Source of the DNA: Thiobacillus sp.
Lineage (GTDB): Bacteria; Pseudomonadota; Gammaproteobacteria; Burkholderiales; Thiobacillaceae
DNA length: 43,545 nt
Assembly: GCA_016124745.1 (NCBI GenBank)
Contig: WGNC01000038.1
Coordinates: 1 to 43,545, forward strand
Direction of reading: 5' to 3'
Shown here: piece by piece, positions 8,956-16,251 of the stretch
Layout of the letters: each line of letters starts with the position of its first letter
How positions within the stretch are numbered: position 1 is the stretch's first letter
Notes under the pieces: model-generated
Seen by the model: only the letters and a program-made list of their open reading frames with translations
The model's database searches: none
What the model was told of the DNA's origin: nothing
Made by a program: the position numbers and the translations under genes

Positions 8956-9390
8956 ATGGAACTGAACAACATCAAACCGGCAGACGGTGCCAAAAAAGAA
9001 AAACGTCGCGTGGGTCGTGGGATAGGATCTGGGCTGGGCAAGACGGCTGGTCGCGGTCATAAGGGCCAAAAGTCCCGCGCCGGGGGCTTCCACAAGGTGG
9101 GCTTCGAGGGCGGTCAGATGCCAATGCATCGTCGTCTGCCCAAGCGTGGATTCGTCTCCCTGACCAAAGCGGATACTGCACGTGTGCGCCTGTATGAGTT
9201 GGCTTCCGTTGGTGTCGATGAGATAGACCTGCTTGTGCTTAAGCAGGCCGGAATCGTCAGTTCGTCGGCCAAGGCCGCGCGAGTCTATCTCGCGGGTGAA
9301 ATCGCCAAGGCGGTCAAGTTGCGGGGCGTTGCTGTGACAAAGGGTGCGCGTGCCGCGATCGAGGCAGCCGGCGGCACCGTCACCGAATAA
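8956..9390 (+). CDS. rplO: 50S ribosomal protein L15
   Basis: The 144-residue protein has the glycine-rich extended N-terminus ([20 protein letters not shown], then [18 protein letters not shown]) and a C-terminal L15 fold with [18 protein letters not shown]15 is a late 50S assembly protein. The start has no spacer from rpmD, so its translation is probably coupled. It precedes secY, as in the E. coli spc operon. Confidence 0.98.
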   Translation: MELNNIKPADGAKKEKRRVGRGIGSGLGKTAGRGHKGQKSRAGGFHKVGFEGGQMPMHRRLPKRGFVSLTKADTARVRLYELASVGVDEIDLLVLKQAGIVSSSAKAARVYLAGEIAKAVKLRGVAVTKGARAAIEAAGGTVTE

Positions 9391-9408
9391 ATTTCGAGGA
9401 TTAGCGCT

Positions 9409-10722
9409 TTGGCCACGCCCAAAACCGGCTTGAACAAGTTTGGCGATCTCAAGCGCCGCCTGCTATTTCTTCTGGGCGCGTTGGTGGTATACCGGATCGG
9501 AACGTTTATTCCGGTTCCGGGTATTGATCCGCTCGTCCTCGATCAGCTATTCAAGTCGCAGACCGGCGGCATCTTGGGCATGTTCAACATGTTCTCAGGT
9601 GGAGCCTTGTCGCGCTTCAGCGTATTTGCATTGGGTATCATGCCGTACATTTCGGCGTCGATCATCGTGCAACTCATGACGACTGTGTCGCCTCAGCTTG
9701 AGGCGCTGAAAAAAGAGGGTGAGTCAGGGCGGCGCAAGATTACGCAGTACACGCGATATGGAACTTTGTTCCTCGCTGTCTTTCAGGCTCTGGGGATTGC
9801 AATCGCGCTTGAATCCCAAGCCGGTTTGGTGCTCGATCCGGGCATGGCATTCCGCTTGATCGCCGTGGTCACGCTTACTGCCGGCACGATTTTTTTGATG
9901 TGGCTGGGCGAACAGATTACAGAGCGCGGTCTCGGTAACGGGATATCGATCATTATCTTTGCAGGTATCGCGGCAGGCTTGCCGCATGCTATCGGGGGCA
10001 CGCTTGAGTTGACGCGTACCGGTGCGTTCTCGATTCCGCTGGTCTTGATGCTGTTTGTCGGGGTGTTGTTGGTTACGGCCTTGGTGGTATTTGTCGAGCG
10101 TGGCCAGCGAAAGATATTGGTCAACTATGCAAAGCGCCAGGTTGGAAAAATGGTGGTCGGTGGTCAGAGTTCGCATTTGCCATTGAAATTGAACATGGCT
10201 GGTGTGATCCCGCCGATTTTCGCGTCAAGCATCATTTTGTTCCCGGCCACCCTTGCGGGTTGGTTCGGAAGTAGCGATAACATGAGTTGGCTGAAAGATA
10301 TTGGGTCAACCCTGTCGCCGGGGCAGCCTGTTTATGTGTTGCTGTATGCGTTGGCAATCATCTTTTTCTGTTTCTTTTATACGGCTTTGGTGTTCAATCC
10401 CAAGGAAACGGCGGATAACCTGAAGAAGAGCGGTGCATTTGTGCCGGGAATTCGCCCCGGTGAGCAAACTGCACGGTACATCGACAAGATTTTGACCCGG
10501 TTGACGCTGGTGGGTGCCATTTACATCACACTTGTGTGTTTGTTGCCCGAGTTCCTGATATTGAAATGGAATGTTCCGTTCTATTTTGGGGGAACTTCCT
10601 TGCTCATCATTGTGGTGGTGACCATGGACTTCATGGCGCAGGTTCAGGCATATGTCATGTCTCACCAATACGAAGGCATGCTGAAGAAGGCCAATTTCAA
10701 GAGTGGTTTAATGGGTCGCTGA
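9409..10722 (+). CDS. secY: Protein translocase subunit SecY
   Basis: The 437-residue inner-membrane protein has ten predicted membrane segments. It has the early signature [12 protein letters not shown], the [20 protein letters not shown] region and the cytosolic loop [13 protein letters not shown]. SecY is the channel of the SecYEG translocon for exported and membrane proteins. The start is a TTG at 9409, 8 nt after GAGGA (9396-9400). No ATG or GTG lies nearby in frame, and the next Met falls beyond the first membrane segment. A TTG start may keep SecY synthesis low relative to its r-protein neighbours (inference). Its stop overlaps infA (TGATG). Confidence 0.97.
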   Translation: MATPKTGLNKFGDLKRRLLFLLGALVVYRIGTFIPVPGIDPLVLDQLFKSQTGGILGMFNMFSGGALSRFSVFALGIMPYISASIIVQLMTTVSPQLEALKKEGESGRRKITQYTRYGTLFLAVFQALGIAIALESQAGLVLDPGMAFRLIAVVTLTAGTIFLMWLGEQITERGLGNGISIIIFAGIAAGLPHAIGGTLELTRTGAFSIPLVLMLFVGVLLVTALVVFVERGQRKILVNYAKRQVGKMVVGGQSSHLPLKLNMAGVIPPIFASSIILFPATLAGWFGSSDNMSWLKDIGSTLSPGQPVYVLLYALAIIFFCFFYTALVFNPKETADNLKKSGAFVPGIRPGEQTARYIDKILTRLTLVGAIYITLVCLLPEFLILKWNVPFYFGGTSLLIIVVVTMDFMAQVQAYVMSHQYEGMLKKANFKSGLMGR

Positions 10723-10940
10723 TGTCTAAGGAAGATGTCATACAGATGCAAGGTGAGGTTCTGGAGAACCTTCCCAACGCTACTTTTCGTGTCAAGTTGG
10801 AAAATGGGCATGTGTTGTTGAGTCATATATCAGGAAAGATGCGCATGCATTACATTCGCATCCTTCCTGGTGACAAGGTGACGGTCGAACTCACCCCCTA
10901 TGACCTGACGAAAGGCCGTATCGTCTTCCGGGCGAAGTGA
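10722..10940 (+). CDS. infA: Translation initiation factor IF-1
   Basis: Exactly 72 residues, the universal IF-1 length, with the S1-like OB fold signature [20 protein letters not shown] and the C-terminal [15 protein letters not shown]-1 binds the 30S A site during initiation. The start overlaps the secY stop by one base. In-frame sequence further upstream lies inside secY and is not part of the gene. An infA between secY and rpmJ is common in betaproteobacteria. Confidence 0.97.
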   Translation: MSKEDVIQMQGEVLENLPNATFRVKLENGHVLLSHISGKMRMHYIRILPGDKVTVELTPYDLTKGRIVFRAK

Positions 10941-10984
10941 ATTTTATCCAGCCGAATGTTGCTGGTGAGTGAATGGAGAAAACC

Positions 10985-11098
10985 ATGAGAGTGCAAGCCT
11001 CTGTAAAGAAAATGTGCCGTAAATGCAAGGTAGTGCGCCGCAAAGGTGTCGTGCGCGTAATTTGCGCAGATCCTCGCCACAAGCAGCGCCAGGGTTAA
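10985..11098 (+). CDS. rpmJ: 50S ribosomal protein L36 (zinc-binding form)
   Basis: A 37-codon gene starting at ATG 10985 (GGAG a few bases upstream) and ending TAA 11096-11098. The peptide begins [20 protein letters not shown] and ends [11 protein letters not shown]. It retains all four zinc ligands of the C+ form (Cys11, Cys14, Cys27, His32). L36 is the smallest 50S protein. It ends the spc-like block; 86 nt with a promoter-like sequence separate it from rpsM. Confidence 0.95.
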   Translation: MRVQASVKKMCRKCKVVRRKGVVRVICADPRHKQRQG

Positions 11099-11124
11099 AC
11101 GGCGCGTTGCGAGTTTGAATTCGA

Positions 11125-11156
11125 GTCAACCCAAAAGTCGGTTGACGTGTTATAAT
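11125..11156 (+). promoter_or_regulatory. Candidate extended -10 promoter of the rpsM (alpha-like) unit with inverted repeat
   Basis: TATAAT (11151-11156) is preceded by TGT, giving an extended -10 (TGnTATAAT) that can work without a -35. Just upstream is an exact 7-bp inverted repeat, GTCAACC (11125-11131) and GGTTGAC (11140-11146), with an 8-nt spacer. The repeat covers the -35 region, so it could be an operator. Transcription would start near 11163, about 22 nt before rpsM. Confidence 0.55.
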
Positions 11157-11184
11157 TATTTGTTTTGCGTTCGGGGCTTTGCAA

Positions 11185-11541
11185 ATGGCTCGTATTGCTG
11201 GGGTAAACATCCCTAATCATCAACATGCGGTTATAGCGTTGACCGCCATTTACGGTATCGGCAGGACGACGTCCAGCAAGATTTGCGAAGCCGCGGGCAT
11301 AGCCCCTGCTTCGAAAGTCAAGGACTTGTCCGAAGCTGAAATGGAGCGCCTCCGCGAGGGTGTGGCCCAGTTCACGGTCGAAGGTGACCTGCGCCGCGAA
11401 ATTACCATGAACATCAAGCGTTTGATGGATCTTGGCTGCTACCGTGGCTTCCGTCACCGCAAGGGTTTGCCGGTGCGTGGGCAGCGTACGCGCACCAATG
11501 CGCGTACACGCAAGGGTCCGCGTAAGGCCATCAGAAAATAA
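11185..11541 (+). CDS. rpsM: 30S ribosomal protein S13
   Basis: The 118-residue protein starts [18 protein letters not shown]. It has the helix-hairpin [15 protein letters not shown] and the basic C-terminal signature [21 protein letters not shown]13 is in the 30S head, contacts S19 and the P-site tRNA, and forms bridges to L5 and 23S rRNA. ATG 11185 is the start; a TTG two codons earlier is unlikely. It is the first gene of the rpsM-rpsK-rpsD-rpoA-rplQ unit. Confidence 0.98.
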   Translation: MARIAGVNIPNHQHAVIALTAIYGIGRTTSSKICEAAGIAPASKVKDLSEAEMERLREGVAQFTVEGDLRREITMNIKRLMDLGCYRGFRHRKGLPVRGQRTRTNARTRKGPRKAIRK

Positions 11542-11550
11542 AGGTTAACC

Positions 11551-11943
11551 ATGGCAACGAAAACAGCAACGCGCGTGCGCAAAAAGGTCAAGAAAAATGT
11601 GGCGGAAGGCATCGCCCATATTCATGCTTCGTTCAACAATACCATCGTGACGATCACTGATCGTCAGGGTAACGCGCTGTCGTGGGCGACTGCTGGTGGC
11701 GCTGGCTTCAAGGGTTCTCGGAAGTCCACTCCGTTCGCGGCTCAGGTCGCTGCTGAAAACGCAGGCAAGATGGCCCAGGAATATGGCGTCAAAAATCTTG
11801 AAGTGCGCATCAAGGGCCCTGGCCCCGGACGCGAGTCCACCGTGCGTGCGCTGAACGCGCTGGGCTTCAAGATTGTTGCGATTTCGGATGTCACCCCGAT
11901 CCCGCACAACGGTTGCCGCCCCTCCAAAAAGCGTCGTATCTAA
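11551..11943 (+). CDS. rpsK: 30S ribosomal protein S11
   Basis: The 130-residue protein has [20 protein letters not shown] and the C-terminal signature [18 protein letters not shown]11 is in the 30S platform and interacts with the mRNA exit region. The conserved loop asparagine in [10 protein letters not shown] lies where isoaspartate formation is known in E. coli S11. The gene lies 9 nt after rpsM and 15 nt before rpsD. Confidence 0.98.
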   Translation: MATKTATRVRKKVKKNVAEGIAHIHASFNNTIVTITDRQGNALSWATAGGAGFKGSRKSTPFAAQVAAENAGKMAQEYGVKNLEVRIKGPGPGRESTVRALNALGFKIVAISDVTPIPHNGCRPSKKRRI

Positions 11944-11958
11944 ACTCTAGGGAAAATC

Positions 11959-12588
11959 ATGGCTCGTAATCTTGATCCCAAATGCCGTCAGTGCCGTCGG
12001 GAAGGCGAAAAGCTCTTCCTGAAGGGGGAGAAATGCTTCACTGATAAATGTGCAATTGAGCGCCGTTCCTATGCCCCTGGTCAGCATGGTCAAAAGAGTG
12101 GCGCCCGCCTGTCAGGCTATGGTGTGCAACTGCGCGAAAAGCAGAAAATCCGTCGTATTTATGGTGTTCTGGAAGGCCAGTTCCGCCTGACCTACAAACG
12201 TGCTGACAGCCGTAAGGGTGTGACGGGTGAGAACCTACTCTCGATGCTGGAGTCGCGTCTGGATTCGGTCTGCTACCGCATGGGTTTTGGCGCTTCGCGA
12301 ACCGAGGCGCGCCAGATTCTTCGCCATAATGGCATCACGGTAAACGGCCGTCGCGTTAATATCCCGTCCTATCAGGTGCGAGCCGGCGATGTGGTCGAGG
12401 TTTCTGAAAAGGCCAAGGCGCATTTGCGGGTCAAGGCTGCTGCCGAAGCCGCCGCTGCTCGTGGTTATCCCGAGTGGGTCGAGGTGGATGCCAAGGCTCT
12501 CAAAGGCACCTACAAAGCTGCACCGCAACGCTCCGAACTGCCCTCAACCATCAACGAGTCGTTGGTCGTTGAACTGTACTCCAAATAA
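11959..12588 (+). CDS. rpsD: 30S ribosomal protein S4 (four-cysteine zinc form)
   Basis: The 209-residue protein has an N-terminal domain with Cys9-x2-Cys12 and Cys26-x4-Cys31, the same spacing as the zinc site of Thermus S4. An S4 RNA-binding domain follows from about residue 98 ([20 protein letters not shown], then [14 protein letters not shown]). S4 nucleates 30S assembly and, in E. coli, represses the alpha operon. Enteric S4 lacks the cysteines, so this is a C+ version. Position between rpsK and rpoA is canonical. Confidence 0.98.
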   Translation: MARNLDPKCRQCRREGEKLFLKGEKCFTDKCAIERRSYAPGQHGQKSGARLSGYGVQLREKQKIRRIYGVLEGQFRLTYKRADSRKGVTGENLLSMLESRLDSVCYRMGFGASRTEARQILRHNGITVNGRRVNIPSYQVRAGDVVEVSEKAKAHLRVKAAAEAAAARGYPEWVEVDAKALKGTYKAAPQRSELPSTINESLVVELYSK

Positions 12589-12617
12589 GCTGGGTCAGTC
12601 TTAAGGAATCGCACTCT

Positions 12618-13598
12618 ATGCAAAGCGCTACGGAATTTCTCAAGCCGCGTATTGTGGAGGTCGATCGTGCCTCCCCGCTGCATGCCAAGGTCATTATGGA
12701 GCCCTTCGAGCGTGGCTACGGTCATACGCTCGGCAATGCACTGCGTCGCATTTTGCTTTCGTCCATGGTGGGCTATGCACCCACTGAAGTGGCAATTAGC
12801 GGTGTCGTTCACGAATACTCGACAATCGAAGGCGTGCAGGAAGATGTCGTTGACATCCTGCTGAACCTCAAGGGCATCGCATTCAAGATGCACGGCAAGT
12901 CAGAAGCTGTGCTGAAGGTGTCCAAGGCCGGTGATGGCGTGGTGACTGCAGGTGACATCGAACTCGGGCACGACATTGAAATATTGAATCCAGATCACGT
13001 GATTGCCCACCTTACCAAAGGCGGCAAGCTCGACATGGAAATCAAGATCGAAAGCGGTCGTGGCTATCAGCCGGCGACTACGCGCAAGGTGTCAGAAGAG
13101 TCACGTACAGTCGGCTCCATTCTGGTGGACGCATCGTTCAGCCCTGTGCGCCGTGTTGCCTACTCGGTCGAAAGTGCGCGCGTCGAGCAACGGACCGACC
13201 TCGACCGTCTGGTGATCGACATCGAAACCAATGGCGTGGTCGAGCCTGAAGAGGCGGTCCGCACGGCCGCCCGCATCTTGGTCAACCAGCTGTCGGTTTT
13301 CGCCGATCTCGAAGGCACGCCGGCCGAATCGGAGTCGCCGCGTTCGCCGCAGGTCGACCCCCTGCTGCTGCGTCCGGTCGACGACCTCGAGTTGACCGTG
13401 CGTTCCGCCAACTGTCTGAAAGCTGAAAACATCTATTTCATCGGCGATTTGATCCAGCGCTCCGAGACGGAATTGCTGCGCACCCCGAATCTGGGCCGCA
13501 AGTCGCTCAATGAAATCAAGGATGTGCTGGCTTCCAAGAGCCTGTCACTGGGGATGAAACTGGAGAACTGGCCACCCGCCGGCCTCGAGCGTCCCTGA
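12618..13598 (+). CDS. rpoA: DNA-directed RNA polymerase alpha subunit
   Basis: The 326-residue protein has an N-terminal assembly domain ([20 protein letters not shown], the HTLGNALRR dimer motif) and an acidic/proline linker near residues 230-255. The C-terminal domain holds [14 protein letters not shown] and [14 protein letters not shown], the residues that contact UP elements and activators. It is the scaffold for RNA polymerase assembly. An AT-rich UP-like stretch lies upstream of the rRNA promoter at the end of this window. An 85-nt gap precedes rplQ. Confidence 0.98.
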   Translation: MQSATEFLKPRIVEVDRASPLHAKVIMEPFERGYGHTLGNALRRILLSSMVGYAPTEVAISGVVHEYSTIEGVQEDVVDILLNLKGIAFKMHGKSEAVLKVSKAGDGVVTAGDIELGHDIEILNPDHVIAHLTKGGKLDMEIKIESGRGYQPATTRKVSEESRTVGSILVDASFSPVRRVAYSVESARVEQRTDLDRLVIDIETNGVVEPEEAVRTAARILVNQLSVFADLEGTPAESESPRSPQVDPLLLRPVDDLELTVRSANCLKAENIYFIGDLIQRSETELLRTPNLGRKSLNEIKDVLASKSLSLGMKLENWPPAGLERP

Positions 13599-13683
13599 AT
13601 TACCGTTAACAAAACCAAACTATAAAGTGCGGGTCGTCGTGGCTGCCGACCTTGCCCAAGAATACTGACTGAAAGGACAAGCC

Positions 13684-14073
13684 ATGCGTCATCGTCAATC
13701 CAACCGTAAGCTCAATCGCACCACCAGCCATCGTCTGGCCATGTTCCGCAACATGAGCGTGTCGCTGCTGAAGCACGAAGTCATCAAAACCACGTTGCCA
13801 AAAGCTAAGGAACTGCGTCGCTTCGTCGAGCCGCTGATCACCCTGGGCAAGGAGCCTAGTCTGGCGAACCATCGTCTGGCGTTCGACCGTCTGCGGGATC
13901 GTGAAATCGTCGTCAAGTTGTTCGGCGAACTGGGGCCGCGCTACAAGACCCGCCCCGGTGGTTATCTACGTATCCTGAAATATGGTTTCCGCAATGGGGA
14001 CAATGCGCCAATGGCACTGGTCGAGCTGGTTGACCGCCCGGAAGGCAATGCATCCGCTGTAGAGGTCGAGTAG
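13684..14073 (+). CDS. rplQ: 50S ribosomal protein L17
   Basis: The 129-residue protein has the signature [20 protein letters not shown] at its N-terminus, then [19 protein letters not shown] and [21 protein letters not shown]17 lies on the 50S surface near the tunnel exit. AAAGGACAAGCC provides the ribosome-binding site. It is the last gene of the supercluster and is followed after 13 nt by a strong hairpin terminator. Confidence 0.98.
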   Translation: MRHRQSNRKLNRTTSHRLAMFRNMSVSLLKHEVIKTTLPKAKELRRFVEPLITLGKEPSLANHRLAFDRLRDREIVVKLFGELGPRYKTRPGGYLRILKYGFRNGDNAPMALVELVDRPEGNASAVEVE

Positions 14074-14086
14074 GCCGAGTATCCAT

Positions 14087-14130
14087 CACACAATAACGAA
14101 GCCGGGGAGTCCCGGCTTTTTTATTGTGTG
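14087..14130 (+). terminator. Long two-part terminator after rplQ
   Basis: An inner 8-bp stem AAGCCGGG (14099-14106) and CCCGGCTT (14111-14118) with a GAGT loop is followed by a T-run. It is nested in an exact outer 10-bp repeat, CACACAATAA (14087-14096) and TTATTGTGTG (14121-14130). On the + strand the inner stem plus TTTT is a standard intrinsic terminator. The outer arms make the whole 44-nt element a nearly perfect hairpin. Confidence 0.9.
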
Positions 14131-14176
14131 GAATATTCCAGGAAAAACCAGAAGCTGGGAACGCGTTTGTTAAGGG

Positions 14177-14206
14177 TTGCGACAGTGCTGTGCTGTCAGG
14201 CATAGT
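14177..14206 (+). promoter_or_regulatory. Weak promoter candidate for the SAM hydroxide adenosyltransferase
   Basis: TTGCGA (14177-14182), an 18-nt spacer and CATAGT (14201-14206) lie 28 nt before the GTG start. Each hexamer matches four of six consensus bases. A short GACAG/CTGTC inverted repeat (14181-14197) fills the spacer. Because a terminator precedes it, some promoter must lie in this 104-nt gap. Confidence 0.35.
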
Positions 14207-14234
14207 CATCATTTGAGTCAATGCAGGAAAAAAG

Positions 14235-14963
14235 GTGATCGTACTATTCACGGATTTTGGCCTGCGCGATCCCTATGTGGGACAGATCAAGGCACGGCTT
14301 GCAGAGCTCGCCCCCACGCAACAGGTGGTGGACTTGTTGCATGAAGTGCCGGATTTCAACGCGCATGCCGGCGCGCACCTGCTGGCGGCTTTTGCGCCCG
14401 GTTTCCCTTCAGGCAGCGTGTTTCTGGCAGTAGTGGATCCAGGCGTCGGCACCCCGCGCGATGCAGTCGTCGTTCTGGCCGGCGGCCGCTGGTTTGTCGG
14501 ACCCGACAACGGCCTTCTTTCCATTGCCGCTGCACGCAATGCCGATTCCCGGTTCTGGCGCATCGCCTGGAAGCCGGAAGGCCTGCCGGCAACGTTTCAT
14601 GGCAGAGATCTGTTCGCGCAGGTCGCTGCGGAGATCGCTCGTGGCGAATTCCCCACCGACAAACTGACCGCGCTGGACGCGCTCGAAGTCGAGTTCGATT
14701 CGGGAGACCTGCCCCGGGTCATCTATGTCGATCACTTCGGCAACGCCTGGGCTGGTGTCAGGAATGTGCCAAAAGATGCGCACGTCAGCGCTGCAGGCGA
14801 ACGCTTCAGGCATGGCGATAGCTTCGGCTTCGTCGGCAAGGGGGAGGGTTTCTGGTTCATGAACAGTGTTGGGCTGCTGGAGCTTGCGGTGAACCGTGGC
14901 AGCGCCGCGGCCAAGTATGGATTGAATGTGGGGGACCCAGTGCAGGTGCAGCGACTCAATTAG
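14235..14963 (+). CDS. S-adenosyl-L-methionine hydroxide adenosyltransferase family protein
   Basis: The 242-residue protein belongs to the SAM_HAT (DUF62) family, relatives of fluorinase that hydrolyse SAM to adenosine and methionine. It begins IVLFTDFGLRDPYVGQIK and has VVDPGVGTPRDAV, WFVGPDNGLLS and ATFHGRDLFAQ. Asp68, Arg75 and His122 match the Asp-Arg-His set linked to water activation in archaeal homologues, so hydroxide transfer rather than halogenation is expected. The start is GTG 14235, preceded by AGGA. It stands alone on its strand, and its stop is 6 nt from that of the convergent glycerate kinase. Its cellular role is unclear in the whole family. Confidence 0.88.
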   Translation: MIVLFTDFGLRDPYVGQIKARLAELAPTQQVVDLLHEVPDFNAHAGAHLLAAFAPGFPSGSVFLAVVDPGVGTPRDAVVVLAGGRWFVGPDNGLLSIAAARNADSRFWRIAWKPEGLPATFHGRDLFAQVAAEIARGEFPTDKLTALDALEVEFDSGDLPRVIYVDHFGNAWAGVRNVPKDAHVSAAGERFRHGDSFGFVGKGEGFWFMNSVGLLELAVNRGSAAAKYGLNVGDPVQVQRLN

Positions 14964-14969
14964 ACTACG

Positions 14970-16247
14970 TCAACCCATCCCAAGCAGCAGCGCTCGATAG
15001 TCGTTGACGTTGGTGCGGGTGGGGCCAGTAACGATTAGATCACCCAGGGCCGAGAAAAATCCATGGCTGTCGTGTGATTCGAGTAGCGCATCCGCAGGGA
15101 TGCCGAGCGCATGAGCGCGGGCAAGCGAATCGGGCGTGATCACTGCGCCGGCATTGTGCTCGCTGCCGTCGATGCCGTCGGTGTCGCAGGCAATCGACCA
15201 GATCGGCTTTTCTCGTGCAGCAAGCGCCAAAGCCAGCAGAAATTCGCTGTTGCGGCCGCCGTGGCCGTGGCAGGGTTGCAGGGACACCGTGGTTTCGCCG
15301 CCCGAAATCAGAGCCAATGGCCGACTGGTGCAGCACGCTGCGGCCAGCGCAGCATGCTGGCGGGCTGCGGTCAGGGCGTCGCCCGCGACACGGTCCGAAA
15401 GCAGCAATGCCTCGATTCCCTGAGACTCGAAGAATCGTACCGCTGCCATCAGGCTGCCCTGTGCACTGGCAATGACCTGGTTCCGCATGCCGGAGAAGCA
15501 CCGGTCGCCAGGTTTGGGCGTCTCCAAGGCCTGCACGTAGGCACAGGCTCCGAGGACGCGCCTGATTCCAGGCGGAAGCGCGATCCCGAATTGAGTCAGA
15601 CGCGCCAGCGCGTCGGCGCACGTGGTGGGATCGGGCGCACAAGGTCCGGATGCGATATCGGTGGGATCGTCGCCGACCACGTCAGAAATGATCAATGCCA
15701 GCCCGGGGACTCCTTGTGCTGCCTGCGCCAGCCGCCCCCCCGACAGGCGGGTGAGGTGCTTGCGCACCGTGTTGATGTCATGGATGGTGGCACCGGCGTG
15801 CAGCAAGGCCTTGGTGACCTGGCGCAGTTCCTTCAGAGTGACGCCGTCGACCGGCGCGGCCAGCAGGCTGGAGCCGCCGCCGGAAATCAGCACCAGCAGC
15901 AGGTCGTCCTCGTCCAACTGCGAAACCATCTCAAGCATCCTCAATGCCGCCGTTTCGCCCCGACCATCGGGCAATGGGTGGCTGGCTTCGACGACATCGA
16001 TGCGACGGGTGGGCAGGCTGTGCTGGTAGCGGGTGACGACGAGTCCGGACAATGGTGCGTCGATCGGCCAATGGGCTTCGACCGCTGCAGCCATGCTGGC
16101 AGCGGCCTTCCCGCCACCGACCACCAGCGTGCGTCCGCGTGGCGGCCCAGGCAGGTGCGGCGGCACGACCTGCGCCGGGTCGGCGGCCGCCACAGCGGCG
16201 CGAAATGAAGCCAGCAGCAGAGAACGCGGGTTCAGTTCGGTCGCCAT
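14970..16247 (-). CDS. ttuD: Glycerate 2-kinase (DUF4147/MOFRL family)
   Basis: The 425-residue protein has an N-terminal DUF4147 domain (TLVVGGGKAAASMAAAVE, LVLISGGGSSLLAAP, SDVVGDDPTDIASGPC) and a C-terminal MOFRL domain (LALISGGETTVSL, GGRNSEFLLALAL, ACDTDGIDGSEHNAGA, GPTRTNVNDY). These enzymes phosphorylate D-glycerate to 2-phosphoglycerate with ATP, often in tartrate, glyoxylate or serine-cycle metabolism, and are frequently mislabelled hydroxypyruvate reductase. It starts only 4 nt after the stop of the RND permease gene, so it is probably the last gene of that operon. The symbol follows the tartrate-pathway name; gckA is also used. Confidence 0.88.
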   Translation of the reverse strand: MATELNPRSLLLASFRAAVAAADPAQVVPPHLPGPPRGRTLVVGGGKAAASMAAAVEAHWPIDAPLSGLVVTRYQHSLPTRRIDVVEASHPLPDGRGETAALRMLEMVSQLDEDDLLLVLISGGGSSLLAAPVDGVTLKELRQVTKALLHAGATIHDINTVRKHLTRLSGGRLAQAAQGVPGLALIISDVVGDDPTDIASGPCAPDPTTCADALARLTQFGIALPPGIRRVLGACAYVQALETPKPGDRCFSGMRNQVIASAQGSLMAAVRFFESQGIEALLLSDRVAGDALTAARQHAALAAACCTSRPLALISGGETTVSLQPCHGHGGRNSEFLLALALAAREKPIWSIACDTDGIDGSEHNAGAVITPDSLARAHALGIPADALLESHDSHGFFSALGDLIVTGPTRTNVNDYRALLLGMG

Positions 16248-16251
16248 TGAG

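Noticed and set aside
7897..9129. 410-codon open frame antisense to rplR-rpsE-rpmD-rplO
   Set aside because: A shadow of r-protein genes in a GC-rich genome; its composition is not protein-like and the + strand genes are certain.
13606..13626. TTAACA and TATAAA in the rpoA-rplQ gap as a promoter
   Set aside because: The spacing between the hexamers is only 9 nt, and no other -35 fits; rplQ is more likely transcribed with rpoA.
15111..16208. 365-codon open frame antisense to glycerate kinase
   Set aside because: Low-complexity shadow frame; the kinase frame has all family motifs.
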